Positions 1-15,745 of a DNA stretch of 64,000 bases are shown piece by piece; the first letter of the stretch is position 1, and every line of letters starts with the position of its first letter. The notes beneath the pieces are model-generated. The model saw only the letters and a program-made list of their open reading frames with translations. It did not search any database and had not been told where the DNA came from. The DNA comes from Artocarpus heterophyllus (lineage: Eukaryota > Streptophyta > Magnoliopsida > Rosales > Moraceae): NCBI GenBank assembly GCA_025403435.1, contig CM046335.1, positions 7,320,103 through 7,384,102 on the forward strand, written 5' to 3'. A program made the position numbers and the translations under genes.

Positions 1-370
1 GTTGGAGGATTGTAGCAACAGGGCCGTGATCTTTCGATTTTGGGACACGATCTGTCGCTGGTGGGTCGCTATATTTGGTGATAGGCTCGTGACGGGGGTC
101 GCAGCGAAGGTGGTGACGGGTGGGTTGGGTGTGATGTGGAGAGGAAGCTCAGCGACGATTAGGTGGCAGGTGGTGGGTTGGTCTAAATGGAATCTTTCGC
201 GGTGGGAATGGAGCGCAAAGGCAGAAGGGTCGATGGGGCTAGGGGGCTCCAAGAAGGGCGACGGGGTGTAGGGGTGAGGTCGTCAGCTGGGGTTGGGCGG
301 TTGGGTACAGAGGCGGGGGTCGCTGAGCGGGGGTCGTCAGCTCGGGCAGGGGGGCGCAGGTGTGGGTAAT
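1..370. other. GC-rich segment of unknown nature
   Basis: This stretch is clearly richer in G and C than the A/T-rich DNA that follows. It is open on the + strand from position 2 to 271 (89 aa), rich in Trp, Gly and Val. I recognise no domain. The segment is cut by the window edge, so it could be the end of a gene exon, a UTR, or the GC-rich part of a retroelement. The G-rich, codon-poor look argues against a conserved protein. Confidence 0.3.
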
Positions 371-466
371 GGAGAGGGAGCCCAACGTTTTGGGTTTTTT
401 GTTTTTTGTTTTTTGTTGATTCTGAATTTTTTTTTAGATAATATTTAAAGCAATGGCTGTGATTTA

Positions 467-629
467 CCCCTGTTTGATATTGTGGTGGGAACTACGGTTT
501 TCACCACAAACTCAGTTATAAACAGTGTAAAACTCTCACATGTTACAGTAATAATTTAAAAAATAGCTACAGTGTAAAGCTCTCACATGCTACAGTAAAA
601 ATGGTTCCTACTACCTTCCAAACACCACC
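467..629. mobile_element. Tourist-like MITE, copy 1 (TTA target duplication)
   Basis: A 163-bp element whose ends are imperfect inverted repeats: the left end has CTGTTTGATATTGTGGTGGGAAC and the right end, reversed, has GGTGTTTGGAAGGTAGTAGGAAC. It is flanked by TTA at 464-466 and at 630-632. Inside are two copies of the motif TGTAAA(A/G)CTCTCACATG(T/C)TACAGTAA, which marks the whole family in this window. TTA/TAA target sites and GTGTTTGG ends fit PIF/Harbinger (Tourist) MITEs. No coding capacity. Confidence 0.7.
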
Positions 630-632
630 TTA

Positions 633-3600
633 GTGTTTTTAAACAACGGTTGTGATTTACTATTTATTTTTTAATGTGTCAATTACTTGAAGAGTAACTT
701 TAGCAATTTTGCCTTTTAACAGTTAAATTTAATGGTTTGACCGTTAAATTGGTCTCTCAATAACTAAAATAAAATATTAGAGATTGAAAAAAAAAAGGTT
801 GAAGGTAAAATCTCACTTTCATGAAAGGTTGGGAGTCAATCTAGCAATTTACCCGTTATAAATTTTGTCATTTTTTTAGTTATTTATCTTTTTATACCAT
901 GTATTTTAAGTTTATTCAGACACTATATTTTTTGTTTTTGATCTTGTCGAATTCATATCTTTAGATTAGATTTAATACATAAATTTATACCTTTTTTTTA
1001 TCAATCTTTAAGTTTGACTAAAGAAATTATCCCAAATATGTTTAAATTGAAAAATAAAAGAACTTAAAAATCATGACCTTATGCATATTTTGTATATTCA
1101 AATGGGTCGTTGATTAAAACTAAAGTTTTAAATTTAAGAAATGTAGTAAGTGAGAGTTTTTCAGATAGTTTTACAACGTAACAATGTTTTATTTTTTAAT
1201 ATAACTGTTCAAAGCTTTACATTGTTTTATTTTTTAATATAACTGTTTAAAGCTCTACATTATAGTTAGTTAGATCGGTTAGTTCTCATTAACATTCTAA
1301 ACACATGGAAAATAAACAAAGTTTGAATAAAAGGGACACATAGGTGACAGTTGAAAGCACCAAGACAAAAGAAAGTGGAGCTAGTTGAATTTTTCTCTTC
1401 TACGTCATTTGACATATAGAAGTAGACACAGAAAATTTACAAGCCACTTAGAAAATATTCTTGTAAGACGATGTTTGTAGCACAGATTCAAATAAATCAT
1501 GAACAAAACAACTTCTTAAGAGCACAGAAAAAAGAAACAACGATCAATATTTGCAGAAACAAAAAACAATTCTTAGGAAAAAAGAAAAGTAAGCGACGAA
1601 GATACTACCAATGAGACCAAGCATAACGATCACGTGTGCTCACTGGATTGGGATTTTAATATACAGCCTATTCTAGACTAGAATTCACGGTGATTGGAAT
1701 CTGAATGTATAACCCATTCGCCTACATTTTTTAAATCAATTTTTGGAAATCCAGACAATTCATGAAGTATCCCCATTAAAATATGAACATAATCTTGCAG
1801 CTGCCCAAAATGCGACAAGCATAGTTACCTAGAAAATCACTAAAATAACCAAAAAAAATTATAAGCACATAGATGGGTATTTTCAAATTCTTATAACTTT
1901 TTCATACATGGTTAAAATATTTTATCGAAGAAAGCACGGAACTTCCATGTGAGAGGGTTTTTTTTTTAATTATTTTAAATAAGTAAGTGCCATGTGAGAG
2001 GTTGTTCAAATATTTAAGGAATAATTGCTATACACACTATCAATTTCTTATTGTAGTTAAAATATTTAAGAGACGATTACTATATTATCAAAATCTATTA
2101 ATTTCTTATTGTAGGAGGGGTTTGGACCAAGAAATGGTGGAAAATCCAGCTTGCATAAATTCGCCCTAGCCGCAATTATTGAATCAACTCCCTTCGCCCT
2201 AGCCCAATAACGTTACAAAACTACTAATTTTTTGCTTGAAAGCAAAACTTACTCCTATTAGACCGTACATGATACTCACCCGTTTGTTTGATGCCATCCG
2301 TTTTTTAATAGCTTCGTGAATTGGATGGACTATTTATAGAAAAACTTGACACTCGAGGTCACACGGTCGAATGTTTTGAAGGTACAAGTTAGAACCAAAA
2401 TGTAAGTAAGCCTATTACTATAGGATTATAAATAGAATTAAGCCGATAAAAAAAGAAGGAAACATGTTTAACTTAAAAAAAAAAACCTCTTCGGGTTACT
2501 ACTTTTTTTTCTCATATAGAGTGAGCACCACGTGAGACCCGTTTAGGTAGGGGCCACCCTATATGAAGGAACAATAGTGCCGTTGTGCTATTTAGAATTG
2601 CTCAAAAAACACACACAAATGTCAGAGCAAGATAAAAGTTTGTTTTGAAAGAAAGCGAAAAAAGGAAGGAAAAAAAAGAAAAGGAGTAGAGAACAAGAGA
2701 AACTACACTAATATTTTATATTCAAATCATTAACTTAAATCATTTTACCAAACGGACTCTACGTATTTTATCTATATTACATACACTTCTTTGACAAAAT
2801 TATTTTGTGTCAACATCTTCACTCTAATTTTGTTAACAATTTGATGTAAAATGATTAAAATATCCAATAATCTCCAACATTGATTTACTTATTTCATTGA
2901 TCTTAGCTCTTAAAAATGATATGTTTTCACGATAAAAGTGGAATTATATTTGCAAGGGCCCAAAGATCACTTAACAACATTTTTAATGGGAAATAAGGGT
3001 AAACACGCACTTTTTTGATCCCCAAATGTATTTGAGACTATTGGGTTATTTTTGTTATTTATAAAATGTTTAATTGTCATATAATATTTCGTTAGGTTTG
3101 GCCAAAACGTGTCTCTGATTTTTCTGAAAATTTATAAAGAGAGTTAAGTAAAATGTTTCGGGTTAAAAGGACCCAAAAAAAAAAAAAAAATTGGAAGATA
3201 AAAGAGGAGAGGTTATTGTACTTTTGGGAGGACCAAAATAAAAGAGAAAAGAAGAAATAAGGGTAGTTGTGAAAGAGTAATTATATTGAAATTTTGGGAG
3301 CCAGGGCTCCCAAAAACACATGCATATGTGCGCTCTCGTTCTGTCTTCAAGACCCAAGTTTAGAGTCTCCAAAATCACTTTTTTTTAAGATAAAAAAGCA
3401 TCTTTCATCTCATTTTTTTTTTTTAAAAAAGGAAGAAGCATCTTTTAACAAAAAATAAAATAAAATAAAAAGCAACACCTTTTTTAAAGGAAGTAAGTAG
3501 GTGGAGATATACCTACCATTGTATTGGCTCTTTTAAGATATGTAAATATAAACGTAAATGAATAAAGAGATTTGTCGGGTAAATATTGAGAAAGAAAATT

Positions 3601-4530
3601 GTTAAAACCTAGCCATTTTTCAGTAGTTAGATTTAGAGAAAAAAAATAATTTTAATTATCAGAAACAAAACCCCCCTAATAAACTAGCTGGGAAAGACAA
3701 TAATTAAAGAATGAGTCTTTTCCGAGAAACAATCTTTAATATGAAAGACGCCAAAAATCATGTGGGAAAAGCCACATGTGTTTCTCCTCGACAACAAACA
3801 AAAACAAGATTGTTGGATACTATAAAATATTAATACGTTGACCCAATCACTCACGAGGAGAAGTGTTTGGTAGAGGTCTTTTTAGTCAAAGGACGACCAC
3901 AACATCACCCCTCTTCTCTTGTAATGGTCTTTTTCTCGTGGGATATTACCCATTAGGTTGACCGCTTGTGATTGGTTCAAATTTTCTTGATTCCGTTTTT
4001 ACCCTTGGGCATTCTCCACCAACCTTTTCACAAAGAGTAGTTCTTATAACGTGTTCATACCACAAGGAAATTCATTTTATTTATAGACAATTCTTCTGAC
4101 AGGAACACAAAAAATACGAATAATTAGGTGTTTTTTTTTTTTAACAACCGGATATCTAAAAAAAATATTTTTTTTAGCCATTAATCTCTAAAAACAATGA
4201 CTAAATATAACTGTTTTAAAAGGTTCAAAACCCGTAAAAAGCCCCCATTATTTAAAAATGACCTTTTGAAAAAAAAAATTTTGGTCAATTATTTCTTTTT
4301 TTTAGACAGTTTTTGACATAAAAAAAAAGTTTTTTAAATATGAAAACGGTTTTAATTTTTTTTTTATCTTATTGAGATTTTTTATCCTGCTATAATTATT
4401 TTTTTTTTTAAAAAAAAATTAAGATAATTTACCTATAAAAAAATATATTTTTTTAGTTAAAAAAAAAAGAGAGACTTTTACTTAATTTGAAATTTTTTTT
4501 TGCCCTCTCGTCAAAATCATCCCATTATAT
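633..4530. other. AT-rich intergenic sequence, no gene seen
   Basis: I see no conserved ORF here. It holds many homopolymer A and T runs. At 1183-1258 a 38-bp unit (TGTTTTATTTTTTAATATAA and flanks) is repeated twice in tandem, next to MITE-like motifs (AAAGCTCTACA), so a decayed MITE copy probably lies around 1160-1300. ORFs at 1987-2169 and 3163-3378 look like chance reading frames in low-complexity sequence. Confidence 0.5.
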
Positions 4531-4533
4531 GTG

Positions 4534-4540
4534 TATATAT
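4534..4540 (+). promoter_or_regulatory. Candidate TATA box of the thiolase gene
   Basis: TATATAT sits about 73 bp upstream of the thiolase ATG, inside GTGTATATATACACACAC. Position and sequence suit a core promoter with a short leader, but the motif is embedded in an alternating TA/CA tract, so it is a candidate only. Confidence 0.35.
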
Positions 4541-4612
4541 ACACACACAATGTTATAATCGATTCTGAAAGAAAAACTTAGAAGAACCATTCCAGACTTG
4601 CAGAGACCAGAA

Positions 4613-8284
<3,672 letters not shown>

Positions 8285-8396
8285 GGCTAACAATTCTTCC
8301 TCAATGGATGCACTCTGATCCTCTCAGTGCTTTTGTGTCCGGACTATATCCTTTTCATATGTCAAATGAGAAGCTGATTGCTGCTGCTATGACGTT

Positions 8397-8402
8397 AATA
8401 AA
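8397..8402 (+). terminator. Poly(A) signal of the thiolase gene
   Basis: AATAAA lies 113 nt after the thiolase stop codon and is followed by AT-rich sequence, as expected for a plant 3' UTR near-upstream element. Confidence 0.5.
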
Positions 8403-8410
8403 TTAAAAAG

Positions 8411-10361
8411 ACTGATTCAGTTGGGTTTTGCTTTGGAGTTTTGCCAGCTATTGTAACACCTCACAATTGATACTCTAAATAATCACTTTAATAATATATC
8501 TTTCACTTGAATTTTATTTAGCGAGTAATTTGTCAAGGTAATTAAAAAAAAAATAAAAACAAAAGTGCCACGATGTTTAGAGATTAACCTCTACTTTTTT
8601 TTTTTAATTTTATAATTATAAACTAACAAAAAGACCAGTCGTAACTCCTAGGAACTGTCTTGATAGCTCCGCTGCTGATGAAGTGCTTAATCTATCAAAC
8701 TAAACAAAATCATGTTCCATAAATACCAATGCCAAAAAAAGCATTGTTATATATCAAATATGTGGGCTTGTGTTGTAATTAAGAGTTAGATAGGGGAAGG
8801 GCCCATCACATGTCTCACATCTTTACTTACCATGACGTTTTAACAATTTCATACCAAAAACGTCAAGAGAAAATTACATGTTATGTTATATTTTTAAAAA
8901 TTATGTTTATTCATATCACAATGAAAAAATTATGCCCCACTATCATTCATAATTCATGTTAAGTTATGTCATAAATAAACATGTATGACATTTATAAAAA
9001 ATAATTCTTAAAAAATAGTATTTATGAAAATTCTCCCAGCACATCAATACACCATGAATAAGAAGTGAGGAGGGGCACCCCTATGCCTTCCAAGGGTATA
9101 AATGAATCTGACTTTCTTTAAGGCAAAATGGGAAAAGATTTCACATCATTTAAACTTTATTTTTTTATAGTTATTATCCAAACTTTTTTTACTTGCGATT
9201 TCCGCCTTTCATCTTCCCTGCACATTTCAATATTTCAACTTTATACTGCAACTGGAACTTGTGTTAATCTTATTTATCTTGTGTTTACTGACGCATAATT
9301 GGAGTATGCATTATTTAGAGTTTCGAAGCATGAATAACTGCTTTACTTATGTTAGTCGCTGCAAAAACCACTTCATTCCTTAACTTAAACTCATAATTGA
9401 GATGAATTGTCTTGAACAAACAAACAAAGAAACCCCATTTAGGAATCAATTTCAACACAACAACCTCGAGAAACCAAAAAAAAAAAAAAATCTAAAAGCA
9501 TAACCAAACATAGCATTAGTTTCACTAGAGGTTTCTAAACGGGAACCACAAAAGTAAAAATGTAATGGTACTAGCAATCTCCCGTCGACGACTGCAAATT
9601 ATCGGATAGGACAATGTCATTTGCCCACTTGGGTAGGAAAATCGCCTGAATTTTTTTGGTATCATGACGGTCTACCTAGAAGTATCTTATTAGGATACCA
9701 ATGATCACCTACGAAAACTTCTGTTGTCTTACTATAATACTATTCTTAGAGATATATTTTAGCATACGGTGACATGGCTGTCTATGCTAGAACTTTTTCT
9801 TCCTCATGGCGTAAATCAATAAGGTCATATTTTTCTTCAGAGCCCAAGGAAAGAAATAGAGCCTTGCCCAATTCCACAATCTTGAATGGGCTAAACTTTG
9901 GTTGGCCTACCCTGTAACACACCTTCAAGCGTCTCTTTAGTACTTTAATTTCAATTCATTAGTTATAACAATAAACTGTGTAAAGCTCTCAACAATACTT
10001 CAAACAGCATATAAAAATGTGTTTATTCAAATAAGTTGTGTCATATTATTACTTATGTAGGTTATGTAACAATTAAATATATATATAGTATTTATAAAAA
10101 GTAAATTTTAAAGTTTTAAAAGATGTTTATTTAAATTCCAGAAGGTTTCGTCTATACATTTCTCTTGCGTGAAGCCAGAGGAAAGCAATGGGATTTGTCC
10201 ACCTCAGTGTTCCCTAAGAGTAGTGGCTTCGCTTTTTCTTTCCTCATAAACCAGTGCAGTCAGTAAATTTTTCCAAAAAAATGTGAAAGGAGCATGTTCA
10301 TATAATAATTCATTTTTAACCTTTTCCCATTCCATTTAAATTAAAAGCAAACTTCAATTTT
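8411..10361. other. Intergenic sequence, no gene seen
   Basis: No ORF with family character on either strand. A fragment with the window-wide MITE motif (GTGTAAAGCTCTCA) occurs around 9975-10000 without clear inverted ends, so it may be a MITE remnant. Otherwise AT-rich with poly(A) tracts. Confidence 0.45.
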
Positions 10362-10467
10362 TGTCACAACCCTCTTTGCACCTTAGGGGTTGGTGAGATT
10401 TCATCTTTGCACCAGGTCTGAGGTTCAAGGGTTGTAGAGGGACAAGAAAAAAAAAAAAAAAAAAAAA
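10362..10467 (+). mobile_element. Probable tRNA-derived SINE with poly(A) tail
   Basis: The segment carries a sequence like the pol III A box (GGGGTTGGTGAG) and, about 45 bp further, a B-box-like GAGGTTCAAGGGT. It ends in GACAAG followed by a run of about 20 A at 10448-10467. That order fits a short retroposon copied from a tRNA-like transcript. I could not find a convincing target-site duplication, so the left border is approximate. Confidence 0.45.
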
Positions 10468-10859
10468 GAAACCTTGAGGTATTTCAAGATACCTTCTTCT
10501 TATTTTTGAGAGAAAAAAAAACCTAACCAAATGTATACTGTTGCCGGCGTTGTTAATTGTTAAATCTAGAAGGTGTAATTGTGTAATTAGCCTTTTATAT
10601 TATTTGGTGCATTTTTTCTCCCTCTTTTTTTTTTTTAATTTTGTTTGTGTTTTTTTTTTTTGTTTTTTAAGATGCTGAGAATAAATTGTAGGTTTTCCCT
10701 TTTTATTTTTTTATCTTTTTTTTAAAAAAAAAAGATAAAGAAGTTCGTAAATGTTGTGAGATTTGGGCGGTTGGGCCAATTTGGATGCAAGATCATTGGG
10801 CATTCTAGAATCTAGGCCATCTTGCTTGAGCCAGGAATGCGCTTCTTTAATTTACTACA

Positions 10860-12300
10860 AATCAACCAGTGATCTAAAAATTTTATTTTTCTTTTGAAAA
10901 AATGACTTCAAAAAAAAGAGCAAAAGTCTTAGATAATGGAACTCATTGCTTACCAGCTGAAGTTAGAAAAACTTAAAATGAACTCAAGTACATATTGAAT
11001 TGTGAAATACTTAAAAAATCATATTGACAATAATCGATGGAGACAGAAAATTCAAAAAGATGTATCTTTCCTTATGGGGCCACTTGTATGTTCTTATCAT
11101 TTGACCACTTTCAGTTACCACATGCATGATCCTAAATCCTAATAGTGATGTGGGTTCATCATGCATCACCACAACAATGATTATGCTATGAATATTGATA
11201 GGTCAAACGTTGTTGAGCAATGATATAGATTATCATCAAGCTATGATGATGACGATGATAGGGAGATCATGACCATGTGTCCGTGGAGATTTCCTTATTT
11301 TGATTTTTCTGTGGATTTTTATTTCATTTTTTTTGGTTTTCTTAGGGGGACGGAGAGAATTGTTTAAAATAGATGCAGACGTTATTTAGCTAATAAATTT
11401 GTTTTTTTTTTCCTCAGAATTTAAGGTCACGTAAAACCAGAATTTTTGCTTCAATTAGTTGTGTTTATATATAGTTTGGTGACTTGGTGTAACAGTCCTT
11501 TTATATGGTTGTGCTTCCTTGTTAATTTTTAATATAGGTATCTTCTACAAAATATAAGTCGTTTATAAAAAAAAAAAGGGTACGATTTTAATGTGTTACG
11601 AATACATGCTTTTATTATTTGTTGTCATCGCTTTCCCAAAAAAAAAAAAAACCAAAATCCCAACTTTCATTATTCAACTTGGATGACCCGAGCTAATTGC
11701 ACTTGTGGAAAATTTAAAAAAAAAAAAAAAAAAAACCTTTTCTTTCAAGAGAAAAGCAAGAAAAAGAGAGATGACTTTTCCTCTGCAAGAAAAAGACACA
11801 GAACTTTTCCTCTGCCTTCTAAAGCCAACTTATAAGCGGGTCCAAGTGAGGAAATGTCTCCAATCAATGGACTTTCTACTTTAGCTATTTGTTTATTAGT
11901 AGTTTTGTATAAGCCATGCATTTCCCTCCCAAAAATGAAGTTGCCCAGATCCAATTTGTGCAAAAGCTAGCACACATGATAATATTGAATGATCAAATAT
12001 TATAAGCCAAAGAAGAGTAAGCAAAAATATGGAAGAGAACCAAGTAAACCAAGAAAGTAAACGTGAAGATTTATGAACGGACAGAGACATCAATATCCTG
12101 TTTGAAAATATAGTTCAAAAATAAAACACTAGCAATTCAAATTGTTTGAAACAAAACATTGTAATAAAACTAGCTCGAACTAAGTTTTTTAGTTCAAACT
12201 AGATTTTCAAACAAGCTACAAGTGACTAACAATCATTAAATTGAATTTGAGTTTGATTACACATATGAAAATAAGGGATTGGAATTGATAAACAAAAATC
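10860..12300. repeat. Tandem non-coding duplication, unit 1
   Basis: This 1.4-kb stretch is repeated, in the same order, in 12310-13073 plus 15887-16500. Landmarks shared by both: CAGCTGAAGTTAGAAAA, CATATTGACAATAATC, TTTTATATGGTTGTGCTTCC, CAACTTTCATTATTCAACTT, CCTCCCAAAAATGAAGTTGC and ACCAAGAAAGTAAACG. I see no conserved ORF; reading frames in the two copies do not match. It ends in a MITE-like piece (12100-12217) also present in unit 2. Confidence 0.8.
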
Positions 12301-13089
12301 TATGGTGGTAAAATAATGAACCAATGGTTTAAAAATTTCATTTTTTTTTTTGGAAATAATGACTTTAAAGAAACAGCAAAAGTCAGACAAGGGAACTCAT
12401 GACTTATCAGCTGAAGTTAGAAAAGCTTAACATAAAACTCAAGTACATTGAATAGTGAAATATATACTTGAAAAATCATATTGACAATAATCAATGGAGA
12501 CCGAAAATGCAAAAAAGATGTATTTTTCCTTATGGGCCCGCTTTTATATTCTAATAATTTGACCACTTTCTGTTACGACATACATGATCCTAAATCCTAA
12601 TAGTGATGCGTGTTGGTCATGCATAACCACAAACTTGATGATGATATCGATGCTGATAGGTCAAACATTGATGAGCAATGATATATATCAAACCATGATG
12701 ATCACGATAATAAGATGATAGGGAGATCGTGACCATGTATCCATGAAAATTTCTTTATTTTGACTCTTCCACGGATTTTTATTTTGTTTTTTGTTTTTAT
12801 TTTTTAAGGAAGATGGAGACATTATTTAGCTAAAAAATTTGCCTTTTCTTCTCTCAGGAAAACACCTCAGAATTTAGGTTCATGTGAATCCAGACTTTTG
12901 CATCAATTAGTTGTGTTTATATGTAGTTTGATGACTTGGTATAATAGTCCTTTTATATGGTTGTGCTTCCTTTGTTAATTCTTGTTATAGGTATATCTTC
13001 TCAAAAATATAAGTCGTTTATTAAAAAAGGGTACGATTTTAAAGTGTAACGAATACATGGCTTATATTATTTGGGGAGATGGAGGAAAG

Positions 13090-15213
13090 TCCCGAAATTT
13101 ATTTAATGTTAATGTACTATAAATAATGAATTAGTGTGCCATAATTAAAGTTTTAACTTTAATTAGATTATTTGGTTGGATTTTGAGTTTTTGGTAGTTT
13201 TGTTAAATTAATGCATTCAAATGATTTCTCATTTGTTTTAAAATGATGTTTTGAGTTTTAAAACACAACAATTTGTAAAATGTTAAAAGTACTCTGTTTT
13301 GCAAAACCGTGGGCGGCACATGGTTTTCGCACAGTAAAATCGCCCACCGATTTTCTCTCTTTATTTCCTTCTCCTCTCTCTCTCTCCTCACTCTCACGTT
13401 TTCACTCTCTCTCTTCCCTCTCTCTTTCTCGACAGCCTCCCTCTCTCTCAATCTCTTTCAAAAAATTTTAAAACAAATTCGAATCCAAGCTTCGGGATAG
13501 CAAGGAGGAAGCTCGGGGACGTGATTTGGCAACCGAGAACGCGGATTGAAGCTTCGATTCGAGGTTAGATTCGAAATTTCTAAACTTTTTACAAAATTTT
13601 CAATTTTGTGTATTTTTGAAATCTAGGTTTGTTTAAGCCTAGAAAACCTTGTGTTTGAGTTAAATGAACTTAGAACAACTAGAATCTAAGCTTAGATTGA
13701 AGAAAAACGGATTGAATTCAAGATTTTTCATTTTTCCCATCATTTTCTCATTTTTGGATTTTTGAGGATTTTGAGTTCAAATCTTGTTTAAATGAGTCCA
13801 AACATGTTTTAGAATGTTTTTCTATCAACTATAATTGTTTTTCATGCCTGCGATTTGAGAAAAACAGGTTGGAATCAAGATTTGGATTTTGGGGATCGAG
13901 AAACCCGTGGCTGGGATTTCTGGATTTTCCCAGTTCGGCAGGCCGGAGTGATGATCAGCAGGCCGGTGTTCTTCCGACCGGCAGGCCGAATCTGGGGAAA
14001 TGTTCGGCCGACCGAACTTTGCTTCCGGCAGGCCGAACTGTGCAGTTCGGCAGGCCGAAGCAGGGCGTCCGGCAGGCCGACCGAGGCATGAAAAATTTTG
14101 TGATTTTTACCCGTTTTCACTGTTTTGAACCCAGATTTAAATCCCAACCTTATAGAATGATTTTAAAGGTACAAATGGCACACTAGGACATCATGAAATG
14201 ATTTAGTAACATAGAATGTCTCGAACTAGATATTGATCGACTTAGTTTGTATCTAGGATCGTTCGTGGTTCCGTGGAGCTAACGTATAGCGGACCGGGAT
14301 TGCGGTGTGGGGCACCGGCACGAGTATTGAGGTAGGACTTCTATCCTATTCCTTGGTAGCCTAGTCTCAAAATGATTTGGCTTTGAAAATGATTTCTATC
14401 AAAATGTTTTCAACGGTTGTTTGAAAATGGTTTTATCGGTTATATTTTAATATACCGTGATCTGAAATGAATTTCATAATAAATGTAATTGACAACACTC
14501 GGTAATTGGGTTTTGAATGATAATGATAATAAACACATGGGCATGATGCCATATCAGAGATCGGGTCGTGTAGCGATCGACCTTGGGGGCAGGTCCCGAA
14601 ACCCAGCTGGGCCACTACGGTGGTGATATCATGGTTTGCCTAGGTAAAAGTAAATTGGTGTTTTGATTTGACGAGTGGACTGTTCTATGACAGAACGGTT
14701 CTACTCAAATTATTTATTTATTATTTATTTAAGTTTCCTTTGAATAACTTCTAATGATGCTATGTTTCTTTGCATTAAACTATTTTATAAAACATAGTCC
14801 TACTGAGCCTTTCGCTCACGTTTTATTGTTTTAAATTTCCCCCCCCTCTAGGTGGTCCTCCATTTAGGTTTGGAGAAGATTCTTCGGATCGAACTCAGGA
14901 GCAATAGGAGAATTTATATTATTAATCAAGGCATGTAAGACTTTAACTTTATTTGTACTTGGACTGTAATTGTATTTATGATATTGTCAGAACTATGTGT
15001 GTGCACAAGTTGTGGGTTGTGGAACCCATATTCGCAGTTTTTATTTAATTTTTATTACCTGCTTAATATTTATCAATTCTTTTATAAAATGTGGTGGAAA
15101 ATCTTCTTAATTTTTATTTAATTTGATTCTTAAACTCTCGATTTTTAATTAAATTCTCTTTTAATTAATCTAAAAATTCCGCCACGTCACCTCCCGTACT
15201 CCGGGGCGTGACA
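13090..15213. mobile_element. Solo-LTR-like element A
   Basis: A 2.1-kb block flanked by the 5-bp repeat GAAAG (13085-13089 and 15214-15218). On the - strand it starts TGTCACGCCCCGGAGTACGG; its other end reads TCCCGAAATTT on the + strand. It shares an ordered set of landmarks with 19509-22308: TTAGTGTGCC near one end, a CT-rich stretch (13360-13450), a GC-rich hairpin array (13930-14090), GGGGCAGG(T/C)CC, TTTCGCTCA and ATCAAGGCATGTA. No internal coding region or second LTR is visible, so I read it as a solo LTR of a long-LTR retrotransposon. The family is not known to me. Confidence 0.6.
13932..14085. repeat. Array of GC-rich hairpin motifs in element A
   Basis: At least six copies of a motif around TTCGGCAGGCCGAA, a 6-bp inverted repeat with a 2-nt spacer, occur within about 150 bp (for example near 13934, 13979, 14003, 14024, 14046 and 14070). 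Copies vary in the flanks (CCGGCAGGCCG, TCGGCCGACCGA). The surrounding DNA is AT-rich, so this is a sharp local change in composition. Confidence 0.7.
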
Positions 15214-15460
15214 GAAAGTGTCATATTTTGAAGTACCAATTAAAATTAATAGCAAGTACAAAGATGTTTAGTAAAGGTTGGATTTTAATATAAATGAAAT
15301 GTTTTATAAAGATGAAAAATCAAAAATACTTTTTTTTTCCCTTCTCCTCTCTCTGTCCTCTCTCCTATTCCTATTTCTCTCCTCTTCCATCTCTTACTCA
15401 TCTTTCTCTCTCCTCTCTTCATGTCTCTCTCCTCTTCCTCTCAACTGCTGATTTGCGACG

Positions 15461-15745
15461 ATGAGCAACGGGCAGCGACCACGAGTGATCTCAAAGGCGA
15501 CGGCGACGGGCATACTCAATTGGGCTCATGAAGAAGCTTCGCCGTGGACGCGAAGTTACCGGCGTGTGGTGTGTTCAAAATCGCGGGGGTCAGAGAGGAA
15601 GGGTGTAAGAGATGAGATCTTAAGAGGAAAAAAAAAAAAAAAACGTCTGGGAGAAGAAAGAGAAAGAAGAAACGAGTGGAAGAGAGACAGAGGGAAAAGA
15701 CTAGATTTGAAAAGAGACGAGAGAAAGGAAAAAAAAAAAAATTGA
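15461..15745 (+). CDS. Doubtful 94-aa ORF within the insertion
   Basis: An ATG ORF after a long CT-rich stretch. Its first ~45 codons are of mixed composition; the rest is Lys/Arg/Glu-rich and reflects a purine-rich tract (15625-15740). I recognise no domain. It may be a gene fragment picked up by the surrounding transposon, or simply chance. A real protein is unlikely. Confidence 0.12.
   Translation: MSNGQRPRVISKATATGILNWAHEEASPWTRSYRRVVCSKSRGSERKGVRDEILRGKKKKKRLGEERERRNEWKRDRGKRLDLKRDERKEKKKN

Noticed and set aside
13203..13500. ORFs rich in Ser-Leu or Arg-Glu
   Set aside because: Derived from the CT-rich stretch of the LTR-like element A.
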